A DNA stretch of 64,000 nucleotides from Iodobacter fluviatilis. Lineage in GTDB: Bacteria > Pseudomonadota > Gammaproteobacteria > Burkholderiales > Chitinibacteraceae. The translations under genes and the position numbers were made by a program. The stretch covers positions 1,550,001 to 1,614,000 of the forward strand of contig NZ_CP025781.1 of NCBI RefSeq assembly GCF_004194535.1. Direction: 5' to 3'. Shown here in pieces: positions 1-6,543 of this stretch. Numbering within the stretch: the first letter of the stretch is position 1; each line of letters opens with the position of its first letter. The notes below the pieces were generated by a model, which saw nothing but the letters and a program-made list of their open reading frames with translations, ran no database searches and was not told the DNA's origin.

Positions 1-162
1 ATGGAAAACTACATTGGTGACGTCTTAGTTGGTGCGGGCTTAGTATATATATGTTCTGCTGCGTTAATTAAACCAGAAGGAACTAAGAATATGTATCAAT
101 TAACTGAATTTGGCGTTCTATTTCTTGATGTTGTAATAAACAATGTCCCAAGAAGTAACTAG
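1..162 (+). CDS. C-terminal part of an unrecognised protein (possibly partial)
   Basis: An open frame runs from the first base to a TAG at 160-162 (53 codons). It begins with ATG at base 1, but the gene could start outside the window, so the start is unproven. The residues show a short hydrophobic stretch near the N-terminus and a leucine/valine-rich C-terminus. I do not recognise a family. Confidence 0.4.
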   Translation: MENYIGDVLVGAGLVYICSAALIKPEGTKNMYQLTEFGVLFLDVVINNVPRSN

Positions 163-254
163 TTGTAACAAGTCGCTGAAGCATCGCGCACTTCGTGCGC
201 TGGACAGTTTTTAAGTACCCTCAATGCCAAACATGCACCCTCTATAATAACTGT

Positions 255-274
255 AATAACTGGGGTCAGAGTAA
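255..274. repeat. Dispersed 20-bp repeat, inverted relative to 4771-4810
   Basis: AATAACTGGGGTCAGAGTAA here is the reverse complement, with one mismatch, of the 20-bp unit found in tandem at 4771-4810. It resembles short repeats seen near REP-associated transposase genes in other proteobacteria; that comparison is from memory. Confidence 0.6.
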
Positions 275-317
275 AGTTAAATCCGCTTTCTATTTAAGCA
301 TAGTAGTATTTAATTTT

Positions 318-480
318 GGTAGAGTAGAGAGCTGCCTTACAGCAGCCCTCCCTCATCAAACCGTGCATGCGATTTTCCCGCACACGGCTTTCCGATGCTC
401 TTCACATCAAGCATGCGCTGATTTCCAACCTGCTACTGTCGGTAATGAATACAAACCATATCGCTCATTCAGGACGCAGA
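318..480 (-). mobile_element. 3' end remnant of a group II intron
   Basis: On the minus strand, bases 391-357 form a hairpin of the domain V type: an AGCCGTGTGCG arm, a GAAA-containing loop and a CGCATGCACGG arm. A GC-rich hairpin with a possible bulged A follows at about 352-328 (domain VI), then the ending CTCTACTCTACC. This arrangement is typical of the 3' end of bacterial group II introns. No reverse-transcriptase reading frame remains beside it, so it is a decayed fragment. The boundary near 480 is a guess; the 318-400 core is better supported. Confidence 0.65.
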
Positions 481-488
481 ATTGACGC

Positions 489-842
489 TTAGACAGGAGG
501 AGTAGCGCTGCTCGCCCGCCTTCCCTTCCACTTGCGCCATAGCCACGGCAGCAACATGAACCATTGAAGATAGCCCACAACGGCGCAAGTTAATGATACA
601 AGTAGCGCATCAGCGATGCCAACCAAATCAAGTCCGATAAGACTCACAATAGAGCCGACCAAAGCAGTCGCAACCCACCCACTTGGCAGTGTCAGTACAA
701 GCATTAAGAGTCCATGCCGAAGTAGTATCTCGTTCTTAAGCTCAGGGACAACCTGTGAGTTATAGCTGACCATAGTCCACACGAATATCAAGAGCACGAC
801 CACCAGCCACAGGATCAAGAAGATAGCCCGCCTTATCATCAT
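489..842 (-). CDS. Small integral membrane protein
   Basis: The product is 117 residues with an N-terminal hydrophobic helix (about residues 5-26), a second hydrophobic stretch (about 43-65) and a third (about 70-100), ending in a basic tail. A purine-rich GAGGGG sits just before the start ATG pair. It lies downstream, on the same strand, of the Rhs tip and immunity genes. By position it may be an orphan immunity gene against a membrane-acting toxin, but no family was recognised. Confidence 0.6.
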   Translation of the reverse strand: MMIRRAIFLILWLVVVLLIFVWTMVSYNSQVVPELKNEILLRHGLLMLVLTLPSGWVATALVGSIVSLIGLDLVGIADALLVSLTCAVVGYLQWFMLLPWLWRKWKGRRASSATPPV

Positions 843-888
843 AACCGCCCCTCGCAGATCTTCTCACTAGTACTGACAACGTCCTCAG

Positions 889-995
889 TTAGCCTTAGGC
901 CTAACCCGCCACTATTTTTGCTGCCTGAGCAGTGATTAATACTGACTGCCTATTTGATGAACCTCAGCGCGGGTTGATAAAACCACCCCACCTTA
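889..995. repeat. Intergenic repeat, copy A (similar to 1938-2017)
   Basis: This spacer shares with 1938-2017 a block containing TTAGGCCTAA-type sequence, GCCTATTTGATG and CAGCGCG, then an A/C-rich end. Copy A carries about 20 extra bases in the middle. Both copies lie just downstream of small immunity-like genes on the minus strand, so gene plus spacer may have been duplicated or gained as units. Confidence 0.6.
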
Positions 996-1028
996 CAAAA
1001 CTGGCGCCAATGCCCCAGACAAAGGAGA

Positions 1029-1454
1029 TCACTCATCATTGAAATAGTTGTCAATACTGAGTGAGATTTCGTAACTACCCAGTTCAGTCAACAATTTCGG
1101 TGACAACGTGGGGCCACCATCAAAGCTAGCTTGGAAGTGACCGCACCACCAAAGACCATCGAATTGAAGTGCAAGAGCAATGACCTCTGCTTTTCTGGGT
1201 CTCAGCCCTTTGAGAAGGAATTCCAAGCCATCCTCTAGGCAGGCCCACTCAGGCTGAAATCCAATTTCCCCTTGTCCGTTGTATGCCCAATATGGTCGTC
1301 TCGTCCTCATAACCAGCTGATTTTGCGATGAGCTAAATTCGCGGCTTGGCTGCAAATTCAATCGAGATGAAACTTCAGATGGCTCCAACTGATCGCCAGA
1401 GAAGCGTAGCTCTACCGTATACACATGCCCTGCTACATTTTTTTGTTGAGTCAT
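1029..1454 (-). CDS. DUF4279 domain protein, possible orphan immunity protein
   Basis: The product is 141 residues. The layout VYTVELRFSGDQLEPSEVSSRL near the start, a central RPYWAYNG and a C-terminal SLSIDNYFNDE matches my recollection of the DUF4279 family. These small cytoplasmic proteins are often found near polymorphic toxins. It follows the two ankyrin genes on the minus strand, consistent with a string of immunity-like genes trailing the Rhs tip. The start ATG at 1454 has only a weak ribosome site. An immunity role is inferred from position only. Confidence 0.6.
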   Translation of the reverse strand: MTQQKNVAGHVYTVELRFSGDQLEPSEVSSRLNLQPSREFSSSQNQLVMRTRRPYWAYNGQGEIGFQPEWACLEDGLEFLLKGLRPRKAEVIALALQFDGLWWCGHFQASFDGGPTLSPKLLTELGSYEISLSIDNYFNDE

Positions 1455-1518
1455 GACGAACCCATAATTAATAATTAAACGGGCTAGACCCCTTTATGTT
1501 CCCTTGCATTGTGACCAT

Positions 1519-1541
1519 CAGGTTAGATCATCTCTAACCTG
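1519..1541 (-). terminator. Hairpin overlapping the stop of the upstream ankyrin gene
   Basis: A perfect 9-bp stem (CAGGTTAGA / TCTAACCTG) with a 5-base loop contains the TAG stop codon of the ankyrin gene ending at 1534. There is no clear T-tract on the minus strand, so termination is only possible. Confidence 0.4.
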
Positions 1542-1872
1542 ATAACTTCCCAAACCCGTTTTCAATTTCGGTAGAAGCACCATGAGCCAACAGGAACTCA
1601 ACTACATGTGAGTGCTTACCATCGTGCGCATAGTGCAGAGCTGTAGAGTCCATATCACCTTTTTGATTTATGTTCATCCCAGCATCAACCAATAAGGTGA
1701 TTGTATTCATATCCCCAAGCTGAGCAGCTATGTGCATAAGATTATCGCCATTGGAATCGACGTAAGTGAGTGGATCAATAGCATCAGTCGGGTCGCTTGA
1801 GTCATAGTTAATCAAGTAATCATATTTTTTTTGCAATTTCACGATTGCTTCATCACTTAGTTTCATGGACAT
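1534..1872 (-). CDS. Ankyrin-repeat protein, probable orphan immunity protein
   Basis: I take the start at the ATG at 1872 (MSMKLSDE...), giving 112 residues. A longer in-frame form to 1947 would read into the intergenic repeat and has no ankyrin-like residues. The protein has two to three ankyrin units: GDNLMHIAAQLGDMNTITLLVDAGM, then TALHYAHDGKHSHVVEFLLAHGAS, written here only to mark the ankyrin TALHYA and VVEFLLAHGA signatures. It resembles the adjacent ankyrin protein at 2032-2424. Ankyrin proteins are known immunity partners in polymorphic-toxin loci. This copy no longer adjoins a toxin, so it may be left over from a displaced tip. Confidence 0.7.
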   Translation of the reverse strand: MSMKLSDEAIVKLQKKYDYLINYDSSDPTDAIDPLTYVDSNGDNLMHIAAQLGDMNTITLLVDAGMNINQKGDMDSTALHYAHDGKHSHVVEFLLAHGASTEIENGFGKLSG

Positions 1873-1937
1873 GTGCACCCTTGCGTGTTGGGCCTTGCAA
1901 GTAGACACAAGCGACCAAACCCCAACAGGAGTATGGC

Positions 1938-2017
1938 GGTTAGCCATAGGCCTAACTCGCCATCATTTTGGCAGCCTATTTGATGGTCGTCAGCGCGAAT
2001 TAATAAAACCTACCCGC
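1938..2017. repeat. Intergenic repeat, copy B (similar to 889-995)
   Basis: It contains GGTTAGCCATAGGCCTAAC, GCCTATTTGATGG and TCAGCGCG in the same order as copy A at 889-995, without copy A's roughly 20-bp insertion. It separates the two ankyrin genes. Confidence 0.6.
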
Positions 2018-2031
2018 CCTGTGCATAGCAA

Positions 2032-2424
2032 TTACGCCCCTTTTTTGCCCCTCCTTTTTTTTCCTTGTTCAAGCAATAGCAAAATAACTGATGAAGCGGA
2101 CACGTTCCTTGCATAATCTAAAACTTGACGTTTGTAGCCATTTTCTATTGTTGGATCAGCACCAGAGCTAATCAGAAATGAAATAACGTCTGGACTTTTC
2201 CCAATAACAGCATTGAAAAGCGGAATAGCACCTTGGTCGCCTTTCGAATTAACGTTTGCACCAGCAGCGACGAGGAGCTTTACAGCATTTAGATCCCCCC
2301 AACTACAAGCAGTATGCAAAACAGTGTCTCCCAAGTTATTTTGTTGATTCACGTCTGTAATTTGAAGGCCATACCAAGCACCAGTCTTTTCACATTGGCG
2401 GAACACATCTTCGATTGTTTTCAT
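2032..2424 (-). CDS. Ankyrin-repeat protein, probable immunity protein for the Rhs tip upstream
   Basis: The product is 130 residues. Ankyrin signatures are clear: LGDTVLHTACSWGDLNAVKL-type and a second AIPLFNAV...VISFLISSGADP unit, then a third partial unit and a lysine/arginine-rich tail. The start ATG (2422-2424) overlaps the TAA stop of the Rhs gene as TAATG, so translation of the two is probably coupled. Tight overlap of a toxin tip with a small downstream gene is the classic toxin-immunity layout, and ankyrin immunity proteins are known. Binding to this tip is inferred. Confidence 0.75.
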   Translation of the reverse strand: MKTIEDVFRQCEKTGAWYGLQITDVNQQNNLGDTVLHTACSWGDLNAVKLLVAAGANVNSKGDQGAIPLFNAVIGKSPDVISFLISSGADPTIENGYKRQVLDYARNVSASSVILLLLEQGKKRRGKKGA

Positions 2425-4721
2425 TATTTCTCACAAGAGTTGCAATATTTAGCAATATCAGCAGCAGCATTTTTCATTCTATTTTTCACGTTTTCCAATG
2501 CAGAATCATGAGGTCCTTTACTTTGAGCATTCCCCCATCGCTCCTCCCAAGCCTGCCTTTTATCTGAACAACTCTTTGCTTGTCGATACCTCCATCGCGC
2601 TTCTTCACAGGGAGTCATGCCCGGAGGTGGAGGTTGATCACAGGTTTTATGGTAGTTCTGATGATCAATATCCTTTTGTACTTCGTCAGCAGAAGGAAGA
2701 GCTGCCCAACTCAGCACAGCGCGTGCGACAGTCACTACCGCTGTGGCCGCGGCAGCACACCCACCACCACCACACACAACAGGAACAGCTAAAGCAGGGA
2801 CAAATAAACCGGTTGGATCTGCATACTGATTAGGATTCCCACCCACATACCCATAAGTATTAATCCCGCCCGCCAACCCAATCGGATCAGATTCAATATA
2901 CCTGCCGGTAGCCGGATCGTAATCTCGGAAGTAGTTGTAGTGCTTGCCGGTTTCTTTGTCAAAATACTGGCCGGGGAAGCGTAGGTTGTAGCTGAACTTT
3001 TTACCCGTTTTACTTGGGTCTTCGTCAGCTAGGCTGTTGCCGAATGGCTCGCCATCCCAGCGCCAGAGGATTTGTTTGCTGGCTGGGTCAGTAATCTGGC
3101 GGGGCGTACCAAGGTGGTCGGCCCAGATATAGCTGATGTTAGTGCTTGCACCCGCAGTGCTAAGCACGGCTACCGGCGTATCGCCCAGCCAAATTGTTTC
3201 TTGCACCGGCTTGCCATCGGCCTGATATTCACCCAGCAAATGCCCCTGAGTATCATAGACAAACAGGCTAGTGCCGGTTGCTGAGGTTTTTTGTACCCTT
3301 TGCCCAAGTGCGTTGTAGCCATAGCTGACGACCAACTTGCCCTTGCTGGATTTAACTAAGCGGCCAGCGTTGTTATACGTCAGCACCCAGCCATTATCGT
3401 TAGCGCGATTACCCGCCGCATCGTAAGTATAAGTGGCTTTATTCGCCCCGCTGGATGAAAGCAGACGGTTGCTATTGTCAGCGTGCTTATAATTTGTAAT
3501 CCCTGCTCCAACGGTTTGGTCAGTACGGTTGCCGTTAAAGTCATAAAAATAATTAAACGAGCTGTTATTACTGACGGCCAGATTTAGCCGGTCGAGCAGA
3601 TCGTAACCGTATTCCTGGCTACGTTGCGGGGCGTTAATGTCTTCGATGCGGCGTAAATTGCTGGCTGCATCAAAGGTATAAACGCGGTTGCCATCAGCAA
3701 GGCTTTGCCCGGCAAGCAGGCCCGTGTTGGCCGCAACCCTTGCCCAAATCTGACCATTACTCCAGCGCCAGCTTTGTGCACCAATATGGCTGGACCAAAC
3801 CAGCTGATCCAACAAAGGTTTACCATTGATTTGCACGCTGCTGACTTGCCCTGCGGCATCACGCAGATAGCTGATCATCGTGCCACTTGGGTAGCGGATG
3901 CTTGCTAGCTGGCCGTTGCTATTGGCGGTGTAGCCGACGGTTGCAAGCGCCTTGCCAATTTGCTGCTGAGCCTCAGCCAGATGGCCCTGTGCATCGTAGC
4001 GGTAGCTGGTGCTGCTACTTGGATTACTAATGCTGGCAATTTGGCCGACGAGGCTGGTGTCGTAAGTAAAGGTGTTGAGGCCATCGCCAAAGTTAATGCT
4101 GCGCACACGGCCTAGATCGTCGTAGGTGTAGGTGGCGGTCTTTTTTCTGGCGTCGGTATAGGTTTGAATCTGCCCGCTGGCCGTGCGGGTATAGCTGCTG
4201 GTGCCTGTATCTGGGCTGACTAATTTAATCAGATCATCAAAGCCGTTGTAGCTGTAGCTGGTTTTAAAGCCTTCTGGATCGGTCACTTGCACCAGATTAT
4301 CGCGAGCGTCGTAGCTCATCAGTGTGGCTTTACCCGCTGCATCGGTGCTTTTGCTCAGGCGGTTTAAAGCATCATATTCATAGCGGGTAACCCGGCCTAG
4401 CGGATCAGTGCTGGTTTGGCGATTGCCATTGGCATCATAGCTGTAGCTATAAACTTGGCCTTTTGCATCCCATTCTTTTTCCAGGCGGCCTAAAGCATCG
4501 TAACGCTTAAAGCGGCTTACCACAGTTGAGTGAGTTGGTAAGGTACTGACGGATGATGCAGCCGCAGGGGGTGCAATGGGCGCTGCAAAAGCAGCCTGGC
4601 TCAAAAGAAGAATACTGACGAGAAAAAACGGGCTCAGTTTACCCACTCCCGTATTTTTGATGGAATGGGAAAGCTGAGCCCACAACAAACCCACTAGGCA
4701 TGCCAAGGGTAATCTGGACAT
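2424..4721 (-). CDS. Second-half YD/Rhs shell protein with a variable C-terminal toxin tip (module 1)
   Basis: The product is 765 residues. An N-terminal hydrophobic segment ending LLLSQAAFA looks like a Sec signal peptide. Tandem YD repeats (YDALGRL, YDANGNR, YDAAGNR) fill about residues 70-540. The RHS-associated core follows (FPGQYFDKETGKHYNYFRDY, then ESDPIGLAGG), ending near residue 629. From there about 135 residues are unique: a glycine/alanine hydrophobic stretch, then a charged helical region with several cysteines and a PPPPGMTPCEEA motif. Its nuclease or other activity is not recognisable. The shell DNA is nearly identical to 6918-8705. Compared with module 3, the N-terminus is altered by a palindromic segment in frame at 4630-4681. 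It shares the TAATG overlap with the ankyrin gene. Confidence 0.85.
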   Translation of the reverse strand: MSRLPLACLVGLLWAQLSHSIKNTGVGKLSPFFLVSILLLSQAAFAAPIAPPAAASSVSTLPTHSTVVSRFKRYDALGRLEKEWDAKGQVYSYSYDANGNRQTSTDPLGRVTRYEYDALNRLSKSTDAAGKATLMSYDARDNLVQVTDPEGFKTSYSYNGFDDLIKLVSPDTGTSSYTRTASGQIQTYTDARKKTATYTYDDLGRVRSINFGDGLNTFTYDTSLVGQIASISNPSSSTSYRYDAQGHLAEAQQQIGKALATVGYTANSNGQLASIRYPSGTMISYLRDAAGQVSSVQINGKPLLDQLVWSSHIGAQSWRWSNGQIWARVAANTGLLAGQSLADGNRVYTFDAASNLRRIEDINAPQRSQEYGYDLLDRLNLAVSNNSSFNYFYDFNGNRTDQTVGAGITNYKHADNSNRLLSSSGANKATYTYDAAGNRANDNGWVLTYNNAGRLVKSSKGKLVVSYGYNALGQRVQKTSATGTSLFVYDTQGHLLGEYQADGKPVQETIWLGDTPVAVLSTAGASTNISYIWADHLGTPRQITDPASKQILWRWDGEPFGNSLADEDPSKTGKKFSYNLRFPGQYFDKETGKHYNYFRDYDPATGRYIESDPIGLAGGINTYGYVGGNPNQYADPTGLFVPALAVPVVCGGGGCAAAATAVVTVARAVLSWAALPSADEVQKDIDHQNYHKTCDQPPPPGMTPCEEARWRYRQAKSCSDKRQAWEERWGNAQSKGPHDSALENVKNRMKNAAADIAKYCNSCEK
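4630..4681. repeat. Inverted repeat inside the Rhs module 1 signal-peptide region
   Basis: GGGCTCAGTTTACCCA at 4630-4645 pairs with TGGGAAAGCTGAGCCC at 4666-4681 with two mismatches. It lies in frame in the 5' part of the gene. The sister copy at 6540-8741 lacks it, so it looks like an inserted palindromic element that became coding. Confidence 0.55.
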
Positions 4722-4770
4722 TTTGTGTGACTTTTTAAATTCAAAATCTGAAGCAAAGCTAGATTTAAGT

Positions 4771-4810
4771 TTGCTCTGACCCCAGTTATTTTGCTCTGAC
4801 CCCAGTTATT
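4771..4810. repeat. Two tandem copies of a 20-bp repeat
   Basis: TTGCTCTGACCCCAGTTATT occurs twice back to back, upstream of Rhs module 1. A near-identical inverted copy lies at 255-274. Together they bracket module 1 and its trailing immunity-like genes. Confidence 0.75.
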
Positions 4811-4872
4811 TCACATATTTCACACACGGGGGATTCAGTGGGCCGACACGCGTAGTGCGTCAGTAGTACAAC

Positions 4873-5151
4873 CTATTTCTTGGTTAGATCATAGCCACAG
4901 TTCTGACAGTTTGTCCTTACTAAGCCAGCATAAATTGATAGCTGCCCAAGCTTGCCTTGGTATGCAACCGATGTCCCACAATGAGGACATCGTATTTGCG
5001 CCAATACTAAAGACCCAATTGCAATCCACAAAAAGAATGCAATACCCCACCAATATTCTTGTGTATCGACAACACGGCTAATTAACACCAGCCCAAACAA
5101 GATAAAGACTGACGTTCCTAAATAAAACTTAGCTCTCGGAGACATTTTCAT
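4873..5151 (-). CDS. Two-helix membrane protein with a zinc ribbon, probable immunity protein
   Basis: The product is 92 residues. It has two hydrophobic helices (about residues 9-25 and 33-50) and then two CxxC knuckles, CPHCG and CQNCG, about 26 residues apart, typical of a zinc ribbon. It starts about 10 bases after the stop of the truncated Rhs tip at 5161, on the same strand. Position and size suggest it is the immunity partner of that tip, possibly acting at the inner membrane. No named family recognised. Confidence 0.65.
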   Translation of the reverse strand: MKMSPRAKFYLGTSVFILFGLVLISRVVDTQEYWWGIAFFLWIAIGSLVLAQIRCPHCGTSVAYQGKLGQLSIYAGLVRTNCQNCGYDLTKK

Positions 5152-5160
5152 AAAAACTCT

Positions 5161-5995
5161 TTATGGCAGGAATTTGCTAAATATGTGATCAAATAAACCA
5201 CGAAGACCATAAGTTCCCGTTTTAGAAACTGTTTCTGAGAGTCCAAGGCGTCCTGCTAAGCCAATAGTTCCCCCAACAACTTTCCCGGTTATTGGATCAC
5301 GCATTAGTGTGCCGCTTCCGATTACCCATGACATGTTTGTATTTTGGGTTGTTCCACTAACATTAGATAGCGGGCCGGGTATATATCCTACTTGGCCGCT
5401 CAACCCGACATTCCCACCGCCTCCAGCTCCTCCTGAAATAACGATACCAAAGTCAACCGGATTGTTACTTGTATAAACCCCTATACTGCCTTCCCCTCCA
5501 CCGACAACAACAAGGCTACCCCCTCCTGTTAAAGTCAGGGTGGCAAGACCCATCGGATCAATCCGTACTATTGGATTCCCGCCCACATACCCATAAGTAT
5601 TAATCCCGCCCGCTAAACCAATCGGATCAGATTCAATATACCGCCCTGTTGCCGGGTCGTAATCCCGGAAGTAGTTGTAGTGCTTGCCGGTTTCTTTGTC
5701 AAAATACTGGCCGGGAAAGCGCAGGTTGTAGCTGAACTTTTTACCCGTTTTACTTGGGTCTTCGTCAGCTAAGCTGTTGCCAAATGGCTCGCCATCCCAG
5801 CGCCAGAGGATTTGCTTGCTGGCTGGATCAGTAATCTGGCGAGGTGTGCCCAGGTGATCGGCCCAGATATAGCTGATGTTAGCGCTTGCGCCCGCAGTGC
5901 TAAGCACGGCTACCGGCGTATCGCCCAGCCAAATTGTTTCCTGCACCGGCTTGCCATCGGCTTGATATTCACCCAGCAAATGCCCCTGAGTATCA
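5161..5995 (-). pseudogene. Truncated Rhs fragment with a distinct glycine-rich tip (module 2)
   Basis: The frame matches the last part of the other second-half shells (from GEYQADGKPVQETIW through the RHS core and NTYGYVGGNP). It breaks off at about 5995, where an inverted-repeat element begins. There is no signal peptide, and the only starts are weak internal codons (TTG near 5979). After the shared core the last roughly 137 residues are unique: hydrophobic and very glycine-rich (GGGSLVVVGGGEGS and similar), ending in LRGLFDHIFSKFLP. This could be a membrane-active domain, but that is speculation. It may be a silent tip cassette that can be swapped onto a full shell through the shared core. 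Confidence 0.75.
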
Positions 5996-6005
5996 AAACA
6001 CCTAA

Positions 6006-6100
6006 GGGGTCAGGTCTTACATTTGACATGAGTAATCAATTCAATCAGCTTTGCAAACCACTATAAATTTCATCATGTGCAAAATGTAAGACCTGACCCC
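6006..6100. mobile_element. 95-bp element with perfect 19-bp terminal inverted repeats
   Basis: GGGGTCAGGTCTTACATTT at 6006-6024 and AAATGTAAGACCTGACCCC at 6082-6100 are perfect reverse complements. The element sits exactly where homology of the truncated Rhs fragment ends. It resembles a small non-autonomous element or REP-type pair; no transposase gene is present nearby. Confidence 0.75.
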
Positions 6101-6138
6101 GTGACTTCGTGACTTCTGACTTCGCATGACTTCCCCTC

Positions 6139-6543
6139 TCAATGAAAAGTCGATTGCCTCGTCTCTATTATTTGGTGTCTTGAACAACAGTAACCTGCAG
6201 CTCCTCCGAGAATACTCAAGATTGCATCATAGGTAAAAACTACAACCAACGTTGCCAATGGGCCACCAATACTATCAACAGGCAACCCCATCCGCTCATA
6301 TATCATCGCCGAGAATATGGCAATTAAACTCCCCCAAATAGCCATAGACATACCAATCAACAACTTTCTTCTTGGAGCAATACATGCAGATAAAAAGGCA
6401 GAAATGCATGGAAAGAATAGAAGCAAAATACGCAAAACGTCATGATGCTCAATCCGCAATAAAACACCGATATACAGTACTTGTGCTAGCACTAAAACGC
6501 TAACCCCCACAATAATTGCTTTTAACATTGTCTGATGAATCAT
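6139..6543 (-). CDS. Four-helix membrane protein, probable immunity protein
   Basis: The product is 134 residues with four hydrophobic segments (about 8-28, 38-56, 62-82 and 93-117) and a short polar C-terminus. Its ATG (6541-6543) overlaps the TGA stop of the Rhs gene upstream (6540-6542) as ATGA, which implies coupled translation. A membrane immunity protein suggests that the cognate tip acts in the periplasm or inner membrane. Family not recognised. Confidence 0.7.
   Translation of the reverse strand: MIHQTMLKAIIVGVSVLVLAQVLYIGVLLRIEHHDVLRILLLFFPCISAFLSACIAPRRKLLIGMSMAIWGSLIAIFSAMIYERMGLPVDSIGGPLATLVVVFTYDAILSILGGAAGYCCSRHQIIETRQSTFH

Noticed and set aside
195-485. Open frame of 96 codons on the plus strand
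   Set aside because: It runs antisense through the group II intron remnant and repeats, has no ribosome site and no protein-like composition.
889-2017. Possible integron attC sites (GTTAGGC and GCCTAAC words beside small genes)
   Set aside because: The words are adjacent or in the wrong order and spacing for attC, and no second simple site lies 50-130 bases away. They are better explained as a duplicated spacer.
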